DNA of 64,000 bases, taken from positions 62,001 through 126,000 of the forward strand of contig MCGT01000019.1 in assembly GCA_002104935.1 (NCBI GenBank), in the 5' to 3' direction. The stretch comes from Hesseltinella vesiculosa. Taxonomy: Eukaryota > Mucoromycota > Mucoromycetes > Mucorales > Cunninghamellaceae. The first letter of the stretch is position 1; each line of letters begins with the position of its first letter. Shown here piece after piece: positions 54,733-64,000 of this stretch. Below the pieces are notes generated by a model. That model saw nothing but the letters and a program-made list of their open reading frames with translations, made no database searches and was not told where the DNA came from. The position numbers were made by a program, and so were the translations under genes.

Positions 54733-55591
54733 GCTCTTTTGACCCTTTAAGCATCCCCACCCCATGACAGCACTTTTCTTCTATTTTTTTATTCTCCTGT
54801 TATTTATTTAAAAAAAAAAAAAAAAAGTGCCGTTGTTTTTTTTTGCATTCAAAACCTTTTTTTGTACTTTGCTTGCCCACTTGACCTTGTATAATAAAAA
54901 AAGTTCAAAAAAACATGAGAAGGCAGCGATGACGATGAAACCCACATTTCCAACCTCCGCTGTATTGATCTCCGATGACCCATTATCCTTAATGAGTCTA
55001 TGGTCAGAGAGTACAGCTGGTGCTTTGACTGGCATGAACCTTTGAATGAAATTGGCACTTAACTGGAGGCTTGGTGGGCAATATCATAGGTTTCTTGGGA
55101 CAAGATATTGTGCATGGGGCAGCCAGCAGGATGGGTCATCCTGGGCAAGGTTACTAAAGCTTGCACGGCTTCTAGCTCGGCACCGCGTTGTATACACGTC
55201 TTGCTCTTGTGACGAGCAACCGATCTCCTCAAGTACAAGCCTGGTGACAAATTTGGCATGAATCAATGGAGGTGATAGCCTGATGATTTGATTGCACCCT
55301 TAGGCTTCATTTTTAAATGAACGCGGCGTTTCAACGGCGACCAGCAGCTTCTCAACCAACTGACTCTGCAACCTCCAAATCGCAATCAAAATGTAATTTA
55401 CATTCTTCTTACATCACCAATGGGCGTGCATGAGGTGATCAATGATGATCACCTGCCCATGTCCTCCAAAATGATGCCCATAGGCAGTGCAATACCTTGC
55501 TTTAGGGAAAAGTCAGCTGACTTGAAAAATGCGTGGAGAAAAGCGCAGTGTTTGCTTCTCTCCTTTTTTATTATTTTTTTTTGACAACACA
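54733..55591. other. Intergenic, nothing recognised
   Basis: Begins with PA2G4 3' sequence (poly-A run about 54811-54828, AATAAA at about 54894). Both strands have short open frames without recognisable domain or splice support. Confidence 0.45.
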
Positions 55592-57359
55592 ATGAATCTA
55601 GACCAAGAGATGATACATGTCGTTGTACGATTACCGTTCAAGCGGCCTCCTGACTTTGTTGAACCAACACCTGTAAGTATTCATATTAATATGCCCCCAT
55701 AGCTCTATGAGCTGAATGAAGTAGGGGCCATGATGTAACAAAAAAAAAAAAAAAAAAAAAAAAACTGAACATTGATTTCTTATTCTTTGGAACAAAGGTA
55801 GTATGGACAGATGAAATGGAACAGCAGCTGTGGAAATACCTCTCTCAGAAGCCTGCCGATTGGCATGAGATTGCTGACAAGCTCGGTGTGCCACCAGTGT
55901 ACCTTGCGCGCCATGCAGCCTTCAAATACGAAAAACAACTGCGGGATATTCTGCGTCTTGGCAAAGTCACCAGTATACCCATCACACCATCCACACCCAC
56001 ATCACCCCCTGTGTCATCTTCCAGCTATGTGCAAAGAACGCCAAAGATGAATCAGCGTCCAGGTAACAACAATCACCTGACCCCAGGCTCAGACACTTTC
56101 CTATACTGACCTTTTTTTTTCTAGTTTCAACATCGTCTTCCATTCGTTCGACTTTTATGACATCAACTGTGAATGCTAACCAGCCAGTGGAACAGGGTAC
56201 CAGCTCATCAACAGGACCTCTGGCCGATACATCCATGGCAACCGCAACGGCGGCCGGCATCACATCCAAGCAGAGCCCCTCGCCGCCACATATGCTACGC
56301 GCCACTCCATCGCCATCCCATCCAGATGACGCTTCCTCCATGATGCTCTCAACCATCTCAACCATCCTACCAAGACAAGAGCAGCCTGCCTCCAGCATAC
56401 ATTCACCCTTGATACCACACAGCCACGTGCCTTCACGGCACCACAGCCCTGCGCGTTCAGACGGAACCAGCATGTCCGTTTTTCACGATACTGCCAGCGC
56501 AGGTACGCCAAGTTCAGGTCACTGGCCAGGAACAGATGTTCACTACCAACCCAAGGACCAACCAGAAGAAAGCCACGAGAACGCTGCTGCCGTGGACGAC
56601 AGCGATTTTCACGATCAGTTTGCTAAGATGCAACTGGCCATGCAAGAAGAGCCTGCATTTTTGCCGTCTCGGAGATCTACGGATGGATCGTTTTTGCTCA
56701 ACAGTCTGCGTCTTTCCTCCTCAACCACGACATCCGGTACCCCCGACACATCCTCCCGTGCGACTCCGAACCTGCAACACAGCTCCCGCCTCAGTTATCA
56801 ACAGACAGCCAGCAGTGAAGATGGTCGGCCTTTGTTGACCCAGCCGTCGTCCTCTTCGATGGCCAGCAGCAACACCGTCACCACCAATCCCGCCACCTCC
56901 TCCGCAGCACCGGCCATCGGCATCATCCCATCACCCAATGAGCACATGGCATTGTCACTGCCTGCATTAGCACCTATGCGCACCGACGATTCACTCGCCC
57001 ATCAGTCCTCCTCCCAGAACCAGCGCCGACCATCCTCCTCCGCGTCACAGCCTCCTGGTAAGCAAAAGCAGGTGCTTATGCTTCACACACGCGATGCCCA
57101 CCTGGCCTCCGGGAGCCAAGCCAACAGCGGCAGCAGTCAGAACAGCAGCGCTCTGAATTCCATGTCATCCTCTTTCAGTGACCTTTCCGGTAGGAAAAAG
57201 AAAAATCTGCAAGCATGTTGGCACTCACTGTAGTTTCTATTCTTTTTTCCACTGTTAGACTCATCCGTCACTAGATCTGCCATGGAAGATGCGTTTCTGT
57301 CCAAACTGAACCATGGTTCCAAGATGTCATCGCTAGCCTTTTCCAGAAAATACAACTGA
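55592..57359 (+). CDS. ATG29: Autophagy-related protein 29 (ATG29)
   Basis: Four exons: 55592-55672, 55798-56062, 56125-57189, 57259-57359, giving 503 aa. Atg29 is part of the Atg17-Atg31-Atg29 scaffold that starts autophagosome formation. The N-terminal ~85 residues match the Atg29 domain: HVVVRLPFKRPPDFVEP, VVWTDEMEQQLWKYLS, DWHEIADKLGVPPVYLARHAAFKYEKQLRDI. The remaining ~410 residues are disordered, rich in Ser/Thr/Pro and probably phosphorylated, much longer than in budding yeast (213 aa in total). The conserved C-terminal end AMEDAFLSKLNHGSKMSSLAFSRK sits on the small last exon. Confidence 0.9.
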
Positions 57360-58637
57360 TTGCTTTGATTCAGCTATTAGCAACATGAATAATGGTTATA
57401 ATAAAGAAACACGCGCCATGCCTTGGCCAAAGCTGCTTTTCACCATGACATGCCGTTAGCCATCTTCTTGGTCCAGCGGAGATTGTGTAACTGAGAATAG
57501 GAAGTTGAGAAGAAAAAAAAAGAAAGCAGCCATTGGTTTCACCATGACACCCCATGACCCACCTGATTGTGCAAATCACCTAGGATTCATTTTTTCACAC
57601 ACAACACTTTTTTTTTCCTGGCCCTTGGGATTTGAGCTAATCAATGTCACCTCTGGTCTGTTCATTTCAAGAGGCGCAAACCTTAAAAAAGAGGAGGATT
57701 CTACACTGATACTCCAAATCTTTAAGTTTCGATGCTGATCTTTTTTTTTCTTGTGTATCAACACTTAAAATTCATAATAAATCTTGATCCGGCGGCTATA
57801 ACAAAAACTGAAAGTAATCAATGAAAAAGGACGACGTTTGACGTTTGGGAACCGAGGACAAGAACGTCATTCAGAAATGCTGCGGGGTAAAGTGCGCATG
57901 ACTTACCGAATTGGATGATCTCCCACTGACAGAAACGAGGCGCAGGAGAAAAAGAAGAAAAATAGTCATCTAGCCTCCACCAGTGGGAAATCATGGATTT
58001 TTTTTTTTTTCAAAAAGGAACTTTTTTTTTCTCAATCACTAATCTGAGACCGAGGAACGATGTGTGCTGTAGTCTCGGGCGCGTCCATGAATTCAGTTTA
58101 TTAATTTTTTTGACCTTTTTTTTTCCACGGTTACAGTAGCCTGGAGCCTACCCGACATACTGGTCAGTAAGTATCGCACTGGAGCCTATCGAATCCATGA
58201 TCTTGCAACACAAAAAAAAAAAAAAAAAAAACTCGGACTTCCCACCTTCCACTTCGGCCCTGAAAAAAAGGCACACGCTATGCGAGCATGAACGGGATTT
58301 GTCAATGGGTATTCTTTACTTGATCTGTCATTCTAATTCCTGTCTTTCAGAAACACATGTCTTAATATGGCCTCAGCAATTTAAAGTGCTTCCATAGCAA
58401 CCTCTGTCTTGTCAGCCCTGGGATACGTGCCTTTGCCTTTGGAGAACTAGATAAGAAGCAGAAAAAAAGATAGAACGATTACCATATTAGGAATAAGGTT
58501 TTTTCTTGAGATCTTGTGAACACGAAAAAATAGCCATGAACCGAACTTCGCATGAGTATAAAATAAAAATAAGGAAACGTAGTTCACTCGTTGTCATCCT
58601 TTTCTTCAGCTTTTTGTTTTTTTTTTCTTCGCCAAAA
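57360..58637. other. Intergenic, nothing recognised
   Basis: About 1.3 kb with many A/T runs (for example 57998-58010, 58211-58230). No exon, RNA gene or repeat recognised. The right end is the promoter of the transporter. Confidence 0.5.
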
Positions 58638-60570
58638 ATGTCAAGTCTCCAAAAGGAAACAAGTTACGATGAGGACGTCAAAGCTAAAGTTGAAGAGGTG
58701 GATCTTGAATCCAAGCAAATCATCAAGCATGGTCATGTAGCATTTGAATATAGCCCTGCAGAAAAGCAGCTGAAAAGGAAAATCGACATTGCTTTCCTAC
58801 CCTTGATCGTTTTTATTTTGTTCATTCAGGTACATCAGCAAGATGACAAAAAGGCAAGAATTTCCGCTCACCTTTCTTCTTCCCCACCCGTCTAGTTCGT
58901 GGACAAGACAGCACTGAATAATGCCAATATGCTAGGGGTTAAAAAAGACACTGGTCTGGATACTGACAAATTTGGCTGGTTGGGTGCCTTATTTTATATC
59001 GGTTATCTTGCTGGTCAAGTAAGAATGGGAGCAGAGGATCGCCAATGACTCACACATGGTTTTTGCAGGTTCCTAATAACTTTTTGGTACAACGACTGCC
59101 CATCAGTAAATATATGGGTGTGGTGCTTTTACTCTGGGGAACCACATTTATGGCGACTGCTGCTGCAAAGTCCTTCCCTGGCTTGGCTGTCTCCAGAGTG
59201 GTCCTTGGTTTGTTTGAAGCAACGACGTAAAATATGCCTTTCAAAGAAGAAATAACTCCGCACTGTTCCACTCACTTTTTTTTTTTAATTAGGTACCCAT
59301 GCGTGTTCATTTTGATCAGTATGTTCTACCGTCGACATGAGCAAGTATTCTACATCAGCTACATGTTTTTGGCCAATGCGTGTGCTGTGATGGTGGGTGC
59401 ATTAATTGCCTTTGCCATTGGTGGGCTGCAAGGTGTGAACGGGCTGTCAGCCTGGCAATACCTGTACCTGATCTGGGGCTCTGTCACTTTCTTCTTGGGC
59501 ATCCTGTTCTTCGTCTTTCTTCCTGACCGACCAGAATCCCGTTGGTTCAAGCTGACCGAGGATGAGAAGCTGATTGTGGCCGAGCGCTTAAAGGACAATG
59601 GTCAGAAGGAAAACACCACATTCAACAAAGCCCACATCCACGAAGCCCTCCGAGAAGGTCGCTACTATGCCATCTGTGCCATCTCGTTCTTCTGCAATTT
59701 ACAAAACGGCTGTACCACCACCTTTAGTACTCAGATCATCAACGAAATGGGTTTCTCGGTAAGTGAGCAGGCCACTCTGAAAAAGACAGGAGCTCACTCC
59801 TTTTCTCCTGCTGTCTCTCGTAGACCTTGCAGAGCATCTTGCTGAATATCGCCAACGGTGCCACAGGTGTGCTGCTGATCAGCATCACCATGTTTGCATC
59901 AAGACGCTACAACGAGATCTGCTACGTGGGCATGGGCATGGTGGTGGTGGCCTTCCTTGGCGTCTTGCTGCTCACTGTGATTCCTTCTGGTCCCGTGCGA
60001 CTGTTGGGTATCTTTTTGACCTATGGTGTCACTCCGTAAGTGGGTCTTCAGGTAGAAAAGCGGCAGAAGTGTCCAATGCTTTTTTTTTTTTCAGTGTGTA
60101 TATTTTGGCCCAGACACTCATCAACAACAATGTCAAGGGCTTCTCCAAGAAAGCGTTTTACACCTCATCTCAGGTAAAAAAAAAAATCGACGAAAAGTAA
60201 AAAGTTGTTCTCATCTCCAACTTGTTTCTTTGAACCTTGTAGCTGGTGTCCTACTCCCTGGGCAATTTCCTCGGTCCCTTGTTTATCCAAGCTGTGAGTG
60301 ACTTTGGCAGAGCGACGGACGGGCACAGGCGGCTGACTCCCAATTTTTTTTTTTTTTTTTCCATTTTGACAGAACACGGCCCCAAGATACCTACCAGCCA
60401 TGATCACTTATGACATTGCCAACGTCATCCAGCTCTTTGCCTTTATCTATATTCGTTGGAGCCTCGTGCGTGATCAACGCCGTCGTTCCAACACTGCCAT
60501 CCCTGGACAGCATGACAGTATCAATGACTTGACGGACAAGGAAGACCTCACCTTTGCCTACCGTCAATAG
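58638..60570 (+). CDS. MFS transporter, anion:cation symporter (ACS, Dal5/Tna1-like) family
   Basis: Eight exons: 58638-58829, 58896-59018, 59069-59226, 59293-59758, 59824-60035, 60095-60173, 60243-60293, 60373-60570, giving 492 aa. The 12-helix MFS topology is visible. Family features: KRKIDIAFLPLIVFILFIQ (helix 1), FVDKTALNNANMLG, GWLGALFYIGYLAGQ, SRVVLGLFEATTYPC (helix 4), FLPDRPESRWFKLTEDEK in the central loop, and VKGFSKKAFYTSSQLVSYSLGNFLGP. The family imports small carboxylates and vitamins (allantoate, nicotinate, pantothenate and others). The substrate cannot be told. The N-terminal ~45 residues are charged and cytosolic. Confidence 0.92.
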
Positions 60571-61035
60571 TTTTGTACCATAATAAAAAAAAATTGAAAC
60601 CTGTTTTACTTTTCATGTGCCTGAGTGGACCAAGGCCAACACCCCCAATTTAGCCATCAAGCTCCGATCCTCCATATCCTCCCTGGGTCTAGCCTCAGGC
60701 TCAGGCCGACAGTTGGTTTTTCTTCTGACGATGATGCCCCCCACAAAAAAAGAAAAAAACATTGGATCAACCCCACATCCTGGCAAGTGATTTTGCAAAG
60801 GTGAGCATTGGCCAAGTGAAAAAGGAGGATTTCTCCTTGCAAAGAAATAAAAAAACAAGCAACGGAGGAAACCCTTTTTGTTATTTGCACATGGTGATGA
60901 CACATTCCTCTACATTTTCCAACGGAGTCGAGAACTTTAAATAACACTCTATGCTAATGCGATTTCATTTATTCAGTAGGGACTATACAAGAAAGGGGGG
61001 TTATGTTGGAGATGATGATGGAATTGAGGAGGTTT
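60571..61035. other. Convergent 3' flanks
   Basis: Between the transporter stop and the citrate synthase stop. AATAAA occurs at 60582. No gene recognised. Confidence 0.45.
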
Positions 61036-62851
61036 CTAGTTGGCACCGACCAACTTCTTCAAGGCAGCGGTGGAGAAGGACTTGGGACGTTCCAAGGGCA
61101 AACCAAGAGCACGATCCCAAATCAATTGAGCAGTGACACCCAAAGCACGGGAAACACCGAACCTAAAAAGAGTAAACAAGGTCAGTCAAAAAGATAAAAA
61201 AATTTTTTATCAATCACATTCATCTTTGGGCAATCCCTTATTTTCAAACCCAGGGTCCCGTCACAACACCAACCCCTTGCATCCCCTCTAAAATAACAAC
61301 TTACAAGACAGTGTAGTAATCTTGTTCCTTCAAGCCGTAGTATTGCAACAAAACACCAGAGTGGGCGTCGACTATATAAACGAAAAATTAAAATTCTGGT
61401 ATCTGTCTCGTGAAGGGGTTTCATTTCTGCAGGCTTACCGTTAGGCCAGGGGTTCTTGGTCTTGCCGTGTTCGGTCAAGACACCGGGGATGATGTGGTAG
61501 AGGCGAGACACCAAGTTGAAGAGAGGGTCTTCGGGCAAGTGCTTCAAGGCGAATTCGCGTTGAGCCATGTAGCGAGGATCGGTCTTACTAGAAACCCCAA
61601 AGAAAAAAAAATTGTCAGTCTTCCATGTTTTCCAAAAAAAACAATAATAATATTACCGAAGGACAGCATGGCCAAAGCCGGGAACAACACGGCCACCGTT
61701 CAAGGTATCCCACAAGTACTTCTTGATATCATCGTCAGAGGCATCGATGCCGACGTTGTCCTTCAATTGGAGAGTCCAACGCAAGACTTCTTGGTTGGCA
61801 AGACCGTGGAGGGGACCGGCCAAGGCGTTCAAACCGGCAGCGTAGGAGAGATAAGGATCAGACAAGGTGGAGCCAACCAAGTGGGTGGTGTGGGCAGAGG
61901 CGTTACCACCTTCGTGGTCACTGTGGATGACCAAGTACAGGCGCATCAATTCAACGAATTCCTTGTTGTCAGCGAAGCCCAACAGCTTGGAGAAGTTGTA
62001 AGAGTAGTCCTTGTCTTGTTCCAAATCGCCGTGCGTGGCACCGTTGTGATAGACGTTTTGGTAGATACGGGCAGCAATCTTGGGGAGCTTGGCGATCATG
62101 TCCATGGAGTCTTCAAAGACGGGGTCCCAGTACTTGGACTTGTGGATGCCGTTGCTGTAAGCGTTGGCGAACTTGGAGTCGTGTTGCAAGGCGTTCAAGG
62201 CCAAGGAGAATTGGGACATGGGGTGCAAGGTCTTGGGGCAGTTGTCCAACATGTCTTCAACAAACTTGGGAAGGTTACCACGGGCAGCCCAGTCTTCGGA
62301 CAAAGCCTTGGTTTGTTCGGCAGTGGGCACTTCACCGGTCACCAACAACCAGAAGAGAGCTTCAGGAAGAGGTTCACCACCTTCGATGGCGGAGGGCAAG
62401 GCCTTTTGGCAGTCAGGGATGGTCAAACCACGGAAACGGATACCTTCTTCAGCATCCAAAACGGAACCTTCGTACACCAAACCCTTCACACCACGCATAC
62501 CACCTAGAGTAAAAGAAAGTCAGCCTTGGTCACTCTACTTTTTTCCTTTTCGCTTACCATAAGCTTGGTCAATGGTGACTTCACCGAGGACATGGTTACC
62601 ATATTCCTTCTTGAAGGTCTTGACTTCTTCTTGCTTTTCAGGGATCAGTTCAGCAACACGTTCCTTCAAAGACTGGCAACGAAATAAAAACAAGACAAAA
62701 TGAGCGGCATGTCCAACAGCGGAAACGCGGGATGGTGATGTCAAAAACTTACCTTGACTTGGGAAGCATAAGAACGAGCAGCAGCGAAACGGAAAGCAGG
62801 TTGGCGAGAAGCCTTGACAAAGGTAGAGGAGAAAGTGCGAAGAGCAGACAT
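61036..62851 (-). CDS. CIT1: Citrate synthase, mitochondrial
   Basis: Six exons: 62851-62753, 62672-62558, 62503-61657, 61587-61439, 61371-61305, 61162-61036, giving 467 aa. It condenses acetyl-CoA and oxaloacetate, the first TCA step. The presequence ([30 protein letters not shown]) is basic and ends in an RSYAS-type cleavage context. Catalytic residues are in place: His in [10 protein letters not shown], His in [15 protein letters not shown], Asp in NVDAHSG. The C-terminus does not end in a peroxisomal signal, so this is the mitochondrial form. The long exon 3 shows strong codon bias and a long antisense open frame, which is an artefact of that bias. Confidence 0.96.
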
Positions 62852-64000
62852 GTTGAAAAAAAAAAAGTTGAATGAAAAGAAGAAAAGCAGAAAAAGAAAA
62901 AAAATTTTCAAGGCGGGAAAAATGGGGAATTGCTTAAATACAAAAATGGAAACCCAGCCGGAAAAACGTTGCTCGGAGAAGCGTCGCTTTAGTGCCATTG
63001 TTTCCTCTCCCCCAATTTTCAAGCTTTGTTGGCCAGGTGTAACATCTTGACGTAACCGAATAAAGTTTTAATGCCTTGTCTGTCTTTTTTTTCTACTCTT
63101 GATGATGAGGCAATCATTTATTACAACGATGCTCTACACGTGAAATGACCTTTTTGTTTTTTTTCCAATCCTCCTTTGTCGCCAAGGCAACAATTCGCCC
63201 CCCCTTTTTTTTCGATATCCTCTTTTTTTTATTTACGCATGACCAATTCCATTAAAATTGACCTTTGCATGTAGACCCTTTTTTTCAAACACTCCATCTT
63301 CCCCTGACTCGTTTGATTCCCAGCGTCATTTCCCCCTTTTTTCCCCTCCAATGGCGTCTCTTTGGAACTGTGTCAAGAACGCTATCGTTTTGAAAGTGTG
63401 AGAAAAGACCTTCTTGCTGATCAAAAGCAGTGTCGTCATATGTTGGGGGATGGACCTCGAGGCAGAAAGAAATCAGATGCATAATAAAGTTTGACAAAAA
63501 TGCAACCAGAGCCAAGTTCCCAAAAAAAGCTGATAAAGCACAAAGACTTCCTATTCGCCGGAATCCCGGAACCGACGTTTTTGATGACAACTCTTTTTTG
63601 CCTGATCGTCAGCGCCGACTCAACAAAAGGCACAGGTAAAAAAAAGGAGAGGAAAACGTCAAAGCCTCTCTCCTTTATTTCTTTGCCGGACAGAAAAAAA
63701 GTTTGTCCGAGGCCCAGTCTCTTTTTGGAGAAGGTGAACTGTTGAGCAAAAAAAGGAAATCAAGCCGAAATCGCCAGTTTTTGAAAAGTTTGGGGCAAAT
63801 ATCAAAAGAGATAACTGCACAATAAAAAGAAAAAAGTTAAGAAGTAGAAAAAGGAGTGAAGGCCCATGTTGGGAGCGAAAAAGTTGGTTTTGTTGACTTT
63901 TTCTTATAATACACTAATTTGAGCCAATCGTTTGCTTTTCTTGTGCTCCCACCCAACACTGCATTGATTGGCTTCGAAACCCATCCACTCATCATTGGCC
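62852..64000. other. Upstream of citrate synthase, nothing recognised
   Basis: AT-rich, with T and A runs and an AATAAA at about 63060. Short open frames on both strands show no domain, splice context or homology to genes in the window. Confidence 0.5.

Noticed and set aside
54205..54765. 186-aa frame antisense to PA2G4 exon 5
   Set aside because: Shadow of a highly biased real exon; low-complexity Gly/Asp/Leu composition.
55046..55266. Short frames on both strands between PA2G4 and ATG29
   Set aside because: No recognisable domain, no consistent splice sites, and no similarity to other parts of the window.
61410..62507. 365-aa open frame antisense to citrate synthase
   Set aside because: It overlaps exon 3 of a certain gene with strong C-ending codon bias, which leaves the opposite strand free of stops. 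The translation has no recognisable domain.

Overview
The window is a gene-dense piece of a fungal nuclear genome. Nearly every gene is split by short introns (about 50-100 nt) that begin GT and end in a poly-T tract plus AG, and intergenic spacers carry long A/T runs. Fungal-restricted genes (ATG29), a fungal-type D-serine dehydratase, a Fanzor endonuclease, and several copies of a protein family I associate with Mucorales point to an early-diverging fungus, most likely Mucoromycota (Mucorales). The species cannot be fixed from the sequence. Exon models below were built by eye; reading frame was checked across every proposed splice junction.

Layout. 1-4 kb: two tandem copies of a small secreted protein, separated by a ~540-bp fold-back inverted repeat and dispersed-repeat copies. 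5.3-12.6 kb (all minus): COQ8, a LEA2-like membrane protein, an R3HCC1-like protein and two tandem PABPN1-type poly(A)-binding proteins. 13.4-17.1 kb: RidA, D-serine dehydratase and a COG3964-type amidohydrolase, which look like one small D-amino-acid catabolic cluster. 17.7-21.0 kb: a multi-exon Fanzor (eukaryotic TnpB) gene with an N-terminal CCHC knuckle and one in-frame stop. 23-36.7 kb: two tail-anchored paralogues, NIT1-type amidase, a Myb/SANT protein, an acyl-CoA oxidase that lacks the expected catalytic Glu, and a NIPA Mg2+ transporter. 36.7-42.4 kb: repeat-rich accessory region built around a PD-(D/E)XK-like gene family, with a 1.05-kb tandem duplication and nested tandem repeats. 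42.4-44 kb: a mucin-like membrane protein. 46.3-62.9 kb: core genes (proteasome alpha PRE5/PSMA1, PAM18, DBP8, PA2G4, ATG29, an MFS/ACS transporter, mitochondrial citrate synthase), interrupted at 49-51 kb by an intronless zinc-finger member and a fragment of the same PD-(D/E)XK-like family.

The core genes serve ubiquinone synthesis, TCA cycle, mitochondrial import, peroxisomal-type fatty-acid oxidation, proteasome, ribosome biogenesis and autophagy. The accessory signals most worth attention are the Fanzor locus, the multi-copy PD-(D/E)XK-like family (at least six loci, from intact to degraded), the D-serine/RidA/amidohydrolase cluster, and the hairpin element near the left end.
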